Of a stretch of DNA of 64,000 nt, positions 25,201 to 33,715 are shown piece after piece. The stretch is from assembly GCF_022539315.1 (NCBI RefSeq), contig NC_066316.1, positions 8,633,501 through 8,697,500 of the forward strand, in the 5' to 3' direction. Origin of the DNA: Serinus canaria. Taxonomy: Eukaryota; Chordata; Aves; Passeriformes; Fringillidae. Made by a program: the position numbers and the translations under genes. Position 1 is the stretch's first letter; each line of letters starts with the position of its first letter. The notes under the pieces were generated by a model. It was not told the origin of the DNA. It worked only from the letters and a program-made list of their open reading frames with translations, and did not search any database.

Positions 25201-28200
25201 CTGGTGTGAGTTGTTTTGACTCTTTGGCCAATTGGGGGCAGGTTGTGTCGGGGCTCTGGAAAGAGTTTATTATTATCTCTTTAGCATTCAATAAGTATCT
25301 TTCCTGTATTCTTTAGTATAGTATAGTATTCTTTAATATAATGTAGTTTAATAATGAAATAAATTAGCCTTCTGAGAACATTGAGTCAGATGCATCATTC
25401 CTGCCTTCGTTGGGGTATTCCCTGTGAATACAATAGGCAGGAGTGCTGCATAGTGAGAACCACCATGTCCTGGGAAGAGACTGAGTCCTTTGAGCTCTGT
25501 TCCTTGCTTGTGCTGTAAAACAGGCTGAGATGTGAAGGCAGGCTGGCTGTGTCCTGCCCGTGAATCCTCCATGCCTTTTGTCCACGTGTTCAGCTGTGGC
25601 AGAACACGAATCTCTTACCTTTCTTCCCTGAGCAGTACCAGGAGAGCACCAGAAAGCTGCCCCCAGGTTTCTTCACCCGACATCAGCCTGTGAACAAGCA
25701 CCAGGTTTTCCTTGATGAGCGGGAAGTGACTCATGACTTCCATCTGGAGCCTTGTGTCTATGTCATTGTCCCATCCACTCTGGAGCCTCAGCAGGAGTCT
25801 GAGTTCATCCTGCGGGTCTTCTCCAGGAAGCACGTCCTTCGGTGAGATGCTGCTGCCCCTCTGCCAGCTCCTCATTCCCTGGGAAAGTCTGGTCTTTCTA
25901 CTCTAATGGGGCCAGCAAAACTTAACTCTGCAAAAAGCAGCACAGTCTGTTTCAGAGAAGCTGGCTCTGGATTTCTGCTGGCATAGGATCGTTGGTTTTG
26001 GCCTTATCCTTTCAAAAAAGGCTGAGATAGGCCCACACAATCCTTGCAGCATGCACATGATTGAGACTGTGAGAAGGATAAGAGCTCTTTAGCTTTTTAG
26101 CTCCATTAGTTTGCCAGAGCTCCCTGCTGGCAATGCTAGGATGGTTGCTAGTACAGAAATGGGTGCTTTGGATACTTCAAATGCCAGCAGTTTTTGGGGT
26201 CCTGTATGGATATGAGGCCTTACCTTACTGCAGCTGTAACACCAGAGAGTAAAACACACAGCAAGAGCAGGCTGGGGCCCTATATGGGGAAGAGGAATGA
26301 CACCTGTGGTGACACACACAACTCTGAGATCTGTCCTTAATGTGTCTGCTTTTTTACATCTCCAGGGAAATGGGTGGGAACACGAGCTTCACCCTCTCTA
26401 AGGTGAGTGGGTGTGAGGGGAGTGGGGGGTCTGTGGTTCAATCTACAGCTCTGAATGTTGGGTTTTTACTGTTGCTCTGTCCTAGAGGAGAGGCTGAGTG
26501 ACAGTGTTAATGCTTGTGTTCTAGCACTTGAAAGCACAGCTTGGGTTTACAGACAGAATCCTTTGGACCAAGGGGACAGATGCAGTCAAATGTGGGGGAC
26601 AGGCAAGACTTTAGACAGCTTAGTTGCCCTTTTTGCAAACATCTTTTAATGATATTTTGCTTGCTCTAAAGTCTTTCCTGTTCATGGCTTTTTGGAGACT
26701 CATGGTCCATTCTTGCACTTCTCCCCATCATTTTCAGGCTTTAGACATTTTGAAGACATTATGGGACCTTAGCTCTACCACTCCCATGCAATGGCCTAAA
26801 GGTTATTTTCAAAAGAACTGGTCTCAGTGGCACTGCATGCACATCTGCAGCTTGTGCTAAGAAATTTATGGCAGAGTCTGTTCCCCTGGCATAACCAGGG
26901 CCTTTCCTGCTTTCATCTCCTCTGTTGGGCTGTATAAAGGAGAACAGAGACCCTTCTCTCTTCTTGGCACAGAGTGAGCCCTTTGCTTTGCTCAGCTTGG
27001 GGTGGGGTGAGAGGAATGTTTCTCCCCACTAAATGTTATCTGAGTATTTCTCTCCAAGAAACAGCAGTTTTGTGGTGTAGGGAGGTGTCTTAGCAGTGGG
27101 CTGTATTAGTGATGTAACACTGATTGCAGTGGTGGGAAGAGGGTGGAAGGGGCAGGGAATGGAATGCTGTGCTGGTAAAGCATCTTCAATTATTTGGTTG
27201 ACAATATTTTTCTTCTGCAAGTTAATGATTTTTTTTGATGCCTTAAAGGAAATTGTTGATAGGTATGAAGGCAAGATTTGGGAGGATTTCTTCACAAAGC
27301 ATTTTGAACAGGTAAGTGCTTGCTTGAGTAAACTCCTCCAGAGCTATTATGTAGCTCTGTGAAAGTAAAAGCATGTGGATGTTCAAGGGAGGTCTCTGGA
27401 TGTGTGGGGAGCAGAGAGGGGCTATGGAGAGGAGGTTGGACCCTGTGTGCAGTGATGACTCCAGGCAGCAAATTTGCCTGTGAAGCTTAGCAATGTGATA
27501 GCATTGAGACAGGCACACTTTTCTGCACAACAGGGTGTCAGTACCTGGAACTTAAGGTGAGTGTGACAGTATCAGGAGGCTCAAAAGACATTAGGAAATT
27601 GATGGGCACAAAGTCCACAAACAAATGCCAAAGGACTGAGCAGGGATATATACCCTGTATGATCACTTTTCCAACAGGGAAACAGCAGAATGGACTACAG
27701 AAGCTGACCAGGCTCACATGCTCTCCTTAAACATTAATTCCTGTTGCCTGTACTGGGGACAAAGTGATGGCCTGTGTGGCTCCATCCTATCCTTTGGGGC
27801 ATTCATTGGGGAAAGCTGTCTATTAGAGAACACCCTGAAATATTGAACCTTGTCTCACACATAATTCATCACAGTTGGATGGCAACTAACCTACTTTGAG
27901 ATGTGAAATGGATAGTGGGTGTCCCATCATCTTTTCCCCCTAATTTTCCTTTGAAAAATATGATCCTTGCTGTGAAAGATTCTTTTTAGTGATTTCTCTG
28001 GCCTGATTTGGGATGGAGCTGACCATCAGGGATCCCACTGACTGTGGTGAGGGATGTAAGTGTTTCACCTTTCAGAAAAGGTCACTGCATTTATTTAGCA
28101 TCATCCCTGTATTTGGCGAACACAATTTCACAAAAACAAATTTGCACTTTTAATAGGAATATTTTGAAGGAAGCTGTTACTAAAAACAAGGAATGCTTTC

Positions 28201-31200
28201 ACTTTTTGCCCCTTGTTTAAGATTTTGAGAATGATGTGGCTTTGATGTGCTAGAAATTGCCACATACTGTGAGGTGCTGGTCCTTTGCTGTCAGGATGTC
28301 CAAGTACACACAGAGGCACCTACTGCCATTTCTGAAGGCTTTACCCTGGCATCTCTCAATGATCTGAAAGCAGGCTTTTATTTTTGAAGAGTGACATTTA
28401 AAAAAAAATCCTCCAAACGATTGTCACAGCTTCTAAAAGATTTATAAACTTTAGTATGGCAAGGGGGAGTCTTTGCTTTGAAAAGTTTGGGGAGAAGTAT
28501 TCCAAAGTTTCCTTTTTTTTTGTTTTTTGTTTGCTTGTAAATGATAAAAGGGGAATGTTTGAAGCAGATCTCTTGACAGTGTGCTTGATGGGACAGATGG
28601 CACCAGGGCTGAAAGGCCTGCATCCTCACTCAGTGGAAATCTGCACTTCTGCACTGATCTGTGTGGAGCCCTGAGACCTTAGCCCAGAGCACACTGCAGC
28701 TCCTGCAGGCTCAGAATCTTGTCATATTCAAAGGGAGTCTTTTCTATCGATTTTCACAGTGGCTGGAGTGGGGCCAGAAAAGCAGAGAATGAAGATGGGG
28801 CATGCTGGGAAAACAAAAGAGGGAGAAAAGTGATTTAATACTTAGAAAAAAAAAGCTAAAATTCTCTTCCATATCACAGAATCCTGAAATAAATGCTGTT
28901 CAGCTCCAGAGGATCTTGAATAATATATCTTGGAGAAGTAAGTGCTGAGAAATAATGTTTCTGTAAAATAAGCTCTCTCAGAGAAAGGCCTCAGCTCTTG
29001 TATCTATTTCTTGAATTCTGGGAAGAGAAGCTGGCTTCAATCTGACTGAACTGACTCTTCTGATGCCGTGTTAGATTTCTAGAGCAAAAGGATTTGCTGG
29101 GGTGTGAATCAATATGGCAGAAATGTTATAAGCAGAGCTAATCTAGTTTGAATTTCAACAACTGAAATAATGAGGGAGGAGAGCAAGCATGGATGCAGAT
29201 TCTTAATTTGGCCTCCAAACCCAGCTTGACCTCAGCTTTGATTCTGAAACTGTATCTCATTTCAGCCTGTGCCACTGCCTCAGTCTCAGCAGCACCAAGC
29301 TAGAAGATGTGGAAATCCTGGTCTGTAGGAGTTGGTGTGGTGGAGGAGGGTCTTGCCTTTCCTTTCGCGTGCCTGGTCCATGCTGCTGTTGCTATTTACT
29401 CTTCCCTGCTGTGCATGCATAGGGCTGCCCCATGCTCTGTGTTTGGGGCACAGGATGAGGTACAGGTGGCCTCTGGAACCTGTGCCTGTGAGAGCCAGGT
29501 GAGCCCTGAGCTTGTCTCTCTGAGGTGTGGCATCACTCTGCTGGGGGCAGCCCAAAGCACTCCACAGGTTTTTAATTTGGACCTTGGGAACAGATAACAC
29601 TACCTGGGCAGAAGTGAGGCATTGCAGTGGCTGTTCTCTCTGGACAATGACAATGAAATTACAGATATAATGATGAGTCCAGATTTTTTTCCTAGTTTTT
29701 TAACTGGTAACAATTAATATGCAACATAGAAAATGCTCCATCCAGCCATTACAGGCAACAAAGAAGATAATCAAATGAGTGATGTGATGCCTTTTTCACT
29801 TAAACTGAATTTGATATTACTCTCTTTTCTGCAAAAGGGGGCAAGGATAGTTCTTCTGTCTTTGTAAACTGACCCACCAGGCACTGTCTTATCTGTGAGA
29901 AAACAATATTGAACAAGTAGTCTTTACTTTTAATAAATTATTGATTTTAAGAATTATTTTCAAATCTTTACAGTACTTGGTTCATATTTACTAAGCAGGG
30001 CTATTACAATATTAAAATTATTAAAGCATTTTGACTTCCTGCAGAGAAGGGATTGGTGAGTTATGATTCTGTCCCTTACTCAGGAAGGTGCAGACCAACT
30101 GTAATCATGATTTGCGATGAGATTAGAGCAAATTTCTGTTATTCTTTGTTAGTTATATATGAACCAGGAATGCTAAGCTTTGAGACAGCATCATGTTTTC
30201 AGCAGTGCCTGTACTTTTAATTATATTAACAGAGCTGGCAGCGTGTCTGTGAAAGAGAGGGGAGAGAGAGATGCTTAGTACAAGGGTTTCAATTAATCTG
30301 CAGTGCTGTTCCCCAAAGCTCTTCAGGTCAAGTGACTTTGCTCAAGGTCATGCAGTAAATTCTGTTTGGGATTAGAGCTTTGGATGTCCTTTTCCTTCCA
30401 TTTTCTCTAATAGCTGGAGATAGTGTACCATATTTCATTCCATATTACATGCCTGCAGGGAGCTCATATTGGATTTTCTGAGACTAGTAGAATCCATCCT
30501 GTTGCCTCATATTTTTATCATCATAAATGATACATCTTCTCAAGTGGGTGTAAAGTTTCACAAAGGCTTTGGGGCCTGAGCCCTCTCAAGTAAGGGGGGA
30601 TTTTGTGAGTCCATTTTTCTGAGAGATGTCCAATGACTCCCCAAACCAATTTTTTTTCCTCTCCAGATTTCCAGAGTTTTCGCCTGAATTTCAGTCTGGA
30701 TTCCTGCCAGGGTATCTTGGCACTCCTGGATGTATCCTTGTCATGAGTGGTACTTCTGACTCATATAATACTTTACCAGAGCATTATTTCTTAGGCCAGA
30801 CTGGGTGTTACTGTGATTTCTTTACCACCAGGACATGGCCCTGCTTATTGAACTTCTCACCCTCCATAATAACAGTTCAGCTGTGACAGAATGGAGCTGC
30901 TTTGGGAAAGGGTTGATTCCTGCTGCTTCTAAAATCAGCATCCAGGTTTCCTTTGACTTTAGTGGGATGAGGATCAAGTCTATAAATAGGCACGTGGGCT
31001 AAGAAATCATTATCCTCATATTATAATTGCGTGGATGTTAGAGTGGCTGCAAGTTTTTGGATTGTCTGGGTTTTTGGTTTGGCTTTTTTTTTTCCTTTTT
31101 TCATTTTTTAATATGTGTAATGGGTGCTTTCTAATGTTTGAGATGTTTTGACCTTAATGCTCCCACTAAGCTGAATGCCACTGGCACACTGAGTATCCAG

Positions 31201-33715
31201 GAATTCAGAGTCCTGTGGAAGAGGCTGCTTTTCTATTTGGTATGACAGCAATTTCTATGCTGCCTTTCAATATCTCCCTGCTCACAATCCCTTTGGTGTC
31301 ACCTGCTGGGTTTTGGGTGGCTTGGTTTGTTTAAAAGTACTTCCTCACCCCACAGGAAGTTTTCCAGAAGAGAGACACCAAGAGATCAGGAAAGCTTGAC
31401 CTTGTAGAACTGCATGCAGCTGTACAGGAGACAGGTGAGCCCACAGCATATTTTGGCAGGTCTCATCTTCTTGCTCATGAAAGCTGAAGAAAAAGCACAG
31501 GGCTGGGAAACATCTTTATTACTGTGTGTAGAGCTCAGGAGGAGTGGAAAACCTTATAGTTTGCATGGCCTTGGCTATGTCTGCTTCCTTCTTTAGCTGG
31601 GTCAACACGTCTGAAAATTATTTTGCCATGGGATGGGCTGCCCACTCTTTTCTCAGTGTGGTCTCACACTGAGAGTTGTCTGAAGCAGAAGTGTCTGCCT
31701 ATTTCAGATCCAATTTTAAAATCCCTTCCTGTGTGCTGCTAATTGAATTTTAAAAGATTTTGTGGGGTTGTGGGGATGCAGGAGGCCAGATCTAGCTCCT
31801 ATTAAATTGCTGCCTCTGCTGAAAACGACAGCTCAGGGACCAAAACTGGAAGTGTGGGACTTGCACCGAGGCTGTATTGTTGCTTGACTTCACTAATGCA
31901 GTGTCTGAGGCTTGATCTAGAAATGGAAGATGATCCATATGGGTCCAAATACCGGACTGAGCTCTGCTGCTATTACTGGGCGTTGTGTGGGGGCTGGAGC
32001 TCAGTCTTGTAGCTTCCTTTGCATGTTTACACCTTAAATATCATTCCTCTTTTTGGTGCATGTTCACCCAGTTCATCTGAGTCAGTGAAAGCACAGTGAG
32101 AAACCCAGGCAGACCTCTGCTAAAGCAGACTAAAATCCCAGGCCATGAATAGAAAATGCTTTTGTTCCTTGCAAAAGCTGCTGCTGCTTGACATTGGGAC
32201 TGATGCTTTCAGTATGAGCTTCCTGTGGATTTTCTTTTTCATCTTCTTTCCTACCCTCTTGGGAATATTGCTCTTAAACCCAGCTGCTACTATTACCCTC
32301 ACATCCCATGAGCAAAAGAGGCCTATTTGTATTTTATTTCAACTCTGGAAGGACTGTAAGTATAGGGGAGCAGACCTGAACCCTTTTAAATTTGGAGAGA
32401 TTTGTGTAGAGATCTCATTTGGGCTGGCTAATATTTGATTATCTTAGGCCAGGCTTGAAAAACAAGGCTGTTGGAGAAGGGATGAAAACCACTCACTTGT
32501 GCCATTTCATTCTGTGTTCCTTTCCCCCCCCCATTTTATGCAGGCATTTCACTCAGCAATGAAGTCTGTAATTTGATGGCAATCAGATATGGTGACCCTG
32601 ACTTACAGATCAGTTTTGAGAGTTTTGTTTGCTTCATGCTTCGAGTGGAGATCATGGGAGGTGAGGCTGGTGTTCTGTGTCTGGCCAGGCAAGCTGGGCT
32701 GCCAGCTGAGCCATGGCCCCGCTGATGCTGTTCCCACTGGCATTGGCAAGTGGGAAAATTGCAGGACTGGATTTCTGAATAAAGCAAGAGTAATCAGTTT
32801 AAAGCAAGGGACAGATACAGAGGAAGCTGAGCTCTCTCTACCTCCCCATCAATCCCTTCCTACAGACATCCAAGCTGTACATATCAGAGTGATTAAGCTC
32901 TCTGCACATTTGCACCAGCCTTCTGTAGGAAGAGGTAGGCAAATTACGGACAAAATCTACTTGTTTTCCATGAAGAAGACAACCTTGAAATACACCTTTT
33001 CCAGGAAGAAGAAAGCTTTGAAGTATGTCTTTGGTGGACTGCTGTTTGCTGATAAGATAGCTGATAGTCAGACCACGCTGCAGACACTCAGCACATGTCT
33101 CATAACAGTAGTGGGTAAGGTTGGGAGCACCAGCACTTTGGGGTTTTACAGATGGATGGGCAGACAGTAACATGCCTGACTTTATTCAGCTGCTCCCAGT
33201 GTTCCAGCCTTCAGGGATCTCCCAGGGACAGAATAGAGAAGCTCTGCACTTGAGAATAGCCTACAAGCTCTGCCTTTGGGGTTTTTCCTGAGACAGTGCC
33301 TTGGCTGTGGTGATCTCTTGGCTGTCAAGTTAATGCTCCTCATTTGCTTCTTTTGCAGAGGCCTTTCGCAACTTAACCCAGGATGGCAAAGGGATTTACC
33401 TCCGGGAATCTGAGGTAAAGCTCAGCCCCTGACTGCAGCTGCAGGCCCCTTTGCTGCATGTGGCACTGCATGGTTTATTCTGTAGCCTTAGAAAAGGTAT
33501 CTTTAACTGACCAGGGCAGGTTACAAACAGCAAGGAGGCTTGGGCTTCTAAGTCTTCTACTTTATTATGGCTTCTATTTCTTCTGGAGGCAGAATATCTT
33601 CAGTGCCCCATAGTTCAGTCTAGGTGTGAATATGGCAGAGCTTTCACAGGGATGGATTATTTCAACCCCCTTTCCATATTATTTTCAGTGGATGATGATG
33701 ACACTTTATTCCTGA
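12000..33715 (+). CDS. CAPN14: CAPN14, calpain-14 (calcium-dependent cysteine protease), complete gene of 21 coding exons
   Basis: Calpains are cytosolic, calcium-activated cysteine proteases that cut target proteins at a few sites; mammalian CAPN14 is an epithelial form known from oesophagus. Coding exons are 12000-12230, 14394-14463, 15395-15513, 16120-16256, 17383-17557, 18120-18185, 19514-19599, 20845-20919, 21551-21714, 22400-22563, 23313-23324, 25636-25841, 26366-26402, 27249-27311, 28880-28937, 30667-30731, 31171-31239, 31356-31434, 32544-32660, 33359-33414 and 33689-33715. They total 2076 bases, or 691 residues plus TGA, close to the human length. All introns are GT-AG and the frame never breaks. 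Domains: protease core about 40-330 with Q97, C103, H257 and N281; C2-like domain about 340-502; penta-EF-hand domain about 525-691. CAPN14 rather than CAPN13 is chosen from its place between EHD3 and GALNT14 and from remembered CAPN14-like segments ([22 protein letters not shown]-terminus WMMM-LYS). It looks fully functional. Confidence 0.9.
13264..13293. repeat. Run of 30 A
   Basis: Thirty consecutive adenines lie in CAPN14 intron 1, followed by GTAAAAATAC. It could be a simple length-variable tract or the tail of an old retroposed sequence; I recognise no source sequence before it. Confidence 0.9.
13441..13511 (+). mobile_element. CR1 LINE 3' tip, plus orientation
   Basis: AGGTCCAGGAGTTGGACTTG, then ATGATCCTGATGGGTCCCTT and CCAACTCAGC, end in ATTCTGTGATTCTATGAG. 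This is the standard last ~70 bases of an avian CR1, including the 8-base terminal repeat. Similarity upstream of 13441 is unclear. It lies in CAPN14 intron 1 in the same orientation as the gene. Confidence 0.85.
14394..14463 (+). CDS. CAPN14: CAPN14 coding exon 2 (residues 78-100 plus one base)
   Basis: This 70-base exon has the classical calpain exon-2 length. It encodes [20 protein letters not shown] then GLV, with the oxyanion-hole glutamine at Q97. The acceptor is a strong pyrimidine tract ending TTCCCAG at 14393, and the donor is GTAAGG at 14464. It is too short to stand out as an open frame and was found from the splice sites and the LDLCQG motif. Confidence 0.9.
15395..15513 (+). CDS. 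CAPN14: CAPN14 coding exon 3 with catalytic cysteine (residues 101-140)
   Basis: This 119-base exon has the standard calpain exon-3 length. It encodes [18 protein letters not shown], then the conserved [15 protein letters not shown]103 is the nucleophile. Codon 101, split over the junction, reads GAG (Glu), where calpains normally have Gly (QGxxGDCW); N102 replaces the usual Asp. The acceptor is TTGTCTTGGCGCAG at 15394 and the donor GTACAG at 15514. Confidence 0.93.
16120..16256 (+). CDS. CAPN14: CAPN14 coding exon 4 (residues 141-185)
   Basis: The exon encodes [17 protein letters not shown] and then GELLFVSS and [11 protein letters not shown], the conserved protease-core subdomain. Its length of 137 bases is one codon more than the 134 seen in CAPN2 and CAPN3; the extra codon falls in VNEAGE, as I recall it does in mammalian CAPN14. 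The acceptor is CCCCTGACAG at 16119 and the donor GTAAGT at 16257, phase 2. Confidence 0.93.
17383..17557 (+). CDS. CAPN14: CAPN14 coding exon 5 (residues 186-244)
   Basis: The exon encodes [20 protein letters not shown] then [20 protein letters not shown] and ends CQTHLG. DFTGG is the calpain core hinge between the two protease subdomains. At 175 bases it is two codons longer than the classical 169. The acceptor is TTTTTTTGCTAG at 17382 and the donor GTGAGT at 17558. [10 protein letters not shown], as recalled, is characteristic of CAPN14. Confidence 0.93.
18120..18185 (+). CDS. CAPN14: CAPN14 coding exon 6 with catalytic histidine (residues 245-266)
   Basis: This 66-base exon encodes [20 protein letters not shown] then RK. 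H257 in GHAYTVTGI is the catalytic histidine. The exon is shorter than the 84-base version of conventional calpains because the loop before the histidine is reduced. The acceptor is CTTGTACACAG at 18119 and the donor GTAAGA at 18186, phase 0 on both sides. Confidence 0.92.
19514..19599 (+). CDS. CAPN14: CAPN14 coding exon 7 with catalytic asparagine (residues 267-294)
   Basis: This 86-base exon has the standard calpain length. It encodes [20 protein letters not shown] then EWKGDWSD. N281 in RNPWG completes the triad and W283 is the conserved tryptophan beside it. The acceptor is TTTTCTGCAG at 19513 and the donor GTGAGT at 19600, phase 2. Confidence 0.94.
20845..20919 (+). CDS. CAPN14: CAPN14 coding exon 8 (residues 295-319)
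   Basis: This 75-base exon encodes [20 protein letters not shown] then DGEF, with the following W320 split over the intron as TG|G. It ends the protease core (DGEFWMS is the family-constant exit). The acceptor is CCCCCCTTAG at 20844. The donor is GTAATG at 20920, which departs from consensus at +5. Confidence 0.93.
21551..21714 (+). CDS. CAPN14: CAPN14 coding exon 9 (residues 320-374)
   Basis: The exon encodes [20 protein letters not shown] then [20 protein letters not shown] and KGSTAGG. This is the link from the protease core to the C2-like domain, with the conserved [11 protein letters not shown] strand. At 164 bases it is one codon longer than the classical 161. The acceptor is CTTTTCCCAG at 21550 and the donor GTGAGG at 21715, phase 1. 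Confidence 0.94.
22400..22563 (+). CDS. CAPN14: CAPN14 coding exon 10 (residues 375-429)
   Basis: The exon encodes [19 protein letters not shown], then [20 protein letters not shown] and LFIGFLLYK. This is the first half of the C2-like domain: NPQYW and the [10 protein letters not shown] strand are typical. The acceptor is TTTTGCTTAG at 22399. The donor is GTGCAA at 22564, a weak site directly ahead of the microexon. Confidence 0.92.
23313..23324 (+). CDS. CAPN14: CAPN14 coding exon 11, a 12-base microexon (residues 430-433)
   Basis: Four codons (Val-Gly-Leu-Gln) lie between a strong acceptor (TTTTCTTCCTGCAG, ending 23312) and a consensus donor (GTGAGT at 23325). Calpain genes carry a 12-base exon at just this point in the C2-like domain. 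Both flanking introns are phase 0, so inclusion or skipping keeps the frame. Only position, length and splice sites support it, because four residues cannot be matched by similarity. Confidence 0.82.
25047..25440 (+). mobile_element. Probable solitary LTR of an endogenous retrovirus-like element
   Basis: The stretch begins TGAAAAAATCACCTCGCCCA and includes TTTGCTTCTCCTGTGTTGTG, GGAATGTGTTTGGAGATTGT, TCTGGTGTGAGTTGTTTTGA, a TAGTATAGTATAGTATTCTT repeat, and AATAAATTAGCCTTCTGAGA. I recall this series as a common interspersed repeat in songbird genomes, of LTR type. No coding part is present. Exact ends and target-site duplications were not resolved. It ends about 200 bases before CAPN14 exon 12 and contains a possible poly(A) signal in sense. 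Confidence 0.55.
25636..25841 (+). CDS. CAPN14: CAPN14 coding exon 12 (residues 434-501)
   Basis: The exon encodes [20 protein letters not shown], then [33 protein letters not shown] and ILRVFSRKH. This is the second half of the C2-like domain, where [15 protein letters not shown] and FxLRVFS are conserved across calpains. It is 206 bases. The acceptor is CTTCCCTGAGCAG at 25635 and the donor GTGAGA at 25842, phase 2. An LTR-like element ends only about 200 bases upstream. Confidence 0.94.
26366..26402 (+). CDS. CAPN14: CAPN14 coding exon 13 (residues 502-514)
   Basis: This 37-base exon has the standard calpain length. It encodes [12 protein letters not shown] after the split R502. It forms part of the linker from the C2-like domain to the EF-hand domain. 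The acceptor is TTTTTTACATCTCCAG at 26365 and the donor GTGAGT at 26403, phase 0. Confidence 0.88.
27249..27311 (+). CDS. CAPN14: CAPN14 coding exon 14 (residues 515-535)
   Basis: The 63-base exon encodes [20 protein letters not shown] then Q. It opens the penta-EF-hand domain with the helix that in calpains carries F(F/R)xxFxxL-type residues. The acceptor is TTTTTTGATGCCTTAAAG at 27248 and the donor GTAAGT at 27312, phase 0 both sides. Confidence 0.88.
28880..28937 (+). CDS. CAPN14: CAPN14 coding exon 15 (residues 536-554)
   Basis: The 58-base exon has the standard calpain length. It encodes [19 protein letters not shown], the first EF-hand helix pair (EINAxxLQxxLN is family-typical). The acceptor is TTCCATATCACAG at 28879 and the donor GTAAGT at 28938, phase 1. 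Confidence 0.92.
30667..30731 (+). CDS. CAPN14: CAPN14 coding exon 16 (residues 555-576)
   Basis: The 65-base exon has the standard length. It encodes [20 protein letters not shown] then D576. CQGILALLD leads into the second EF-hand loop. The acceptor has a very strong pyrimidine tract (TTTTTTTTCCTCTCCAG). The donor GTATCC at 30732 is weak at +4 to +6. Skipping this exon would shift the frame. Confidence 0.92.
31171..31239 (+). CDS. CAPN14: CAPN14 coding exon 17, calcium-binding EF-hand loop (residues 577-599)
   Basis: The 69-base exon has the standard length and encodes [20 protein letters not shown] then FYL. With D576 from the previous exon it forms a near-canonical EF loop: D at 1, N at 3, T at 5, G at 6, L at 8, S at 9 and E at 12. 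The acceptor is TGCTCCCACTAAG at 31170 and the donor GTATGA at 31240. Confidence 0.93.
31356..31434 (+). CDS. CAPN14: CAPN14 coding exon 18, second EF-hand loop (residues 600-625)
   Basis: The 79-base exon has the standard length and encodes [20 protein letters not shown] then AAVQET. The loop [12 protein letters not shown] has D, S, G, D and E in place but Lys at loop position 3, where Asp or Asn is usual, so calcium binding may be weaker. The acceptor is TTCCTCACCCCACAG at 31355 and the donor GTGAGC at 31435, phase 1. Confidence 0.93.
32544..32660 (+). CDS. CAPN14: CAPN14 coding exon 19 (residues 626-664)
   Basis: The 117-base exon has the standard length. It encodes [20 protein letters not shown] then [18 protein letters not shown]. 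RYxDxDLxIxFxSFVxxxxR is the signature of the fourth calpain EF-hand; its loop is non-canonical, as in other family members. The acceptor is CCCCCCCCATTTTATGCAG at 32543 and the donor GTGAGG at 32661, phase 1. Confidence 0.94.
33359..33414 (+). CDS. CAPN14: CAPN14 coding exon 20 (residues 665-683)
   Basis: The 56-base exon encodes [18 protein letters not shown] after the split E665. It corresponds to the fifth EF-hand, which mediates dimer contacts in conventional calpains. [11 protein letters not shown] is very close to mammalian CAPN14 as I recall it. The acceptor is CTTCTTTTGCAG at 33358 and the donor GTAAAG at 33415, phase 0. Confidence 0.93.
33689..33715 (+). CDS. CAPN14: CAPN14 coding exon 21, C-terminus and stop
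   Basis: Eight codons (WMMMTLYS) and TGA at 33713-33715 follow acceptor CCATATTATTTTCAG at 33688. The ending closely resembles the remembered mammalian C-terminus WMMM-LYS and corresponds to the calpain WxxxxLYS-like tail. It is far too short to be seen as an open frame on its own. Confidence 0.9.
   Translation, partial: WMMMTLYS

Larger units (their letters stand above)
12231..33688 (+). other. CAPN14: Introns of CAPN14: contents
   Basis: The 20 introns run from 116 bases (31240-31355) to about 2.3 kb (23325-25635). Phases in order are 0,1,0,2,0,0,2,2,1,0,0,2,0,0,1,0,0,1,1,0. Intron 1 holds a 30-A run and a CR1 tail, and intron 11 holds an LTR-like element. I see no other recognisable repeat or nested gene in the rest. 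Open frames in introns are short and lack protein-like composition. Confidence 0.75.

Noticed and set aside
28866..28882. TCACAGAATCCTGA resembling a CR1 terminal repeat
   Set aside because: It is the acceptor and first bases of CAPN14 exon 15; no other CR1 sequence is adjacent.
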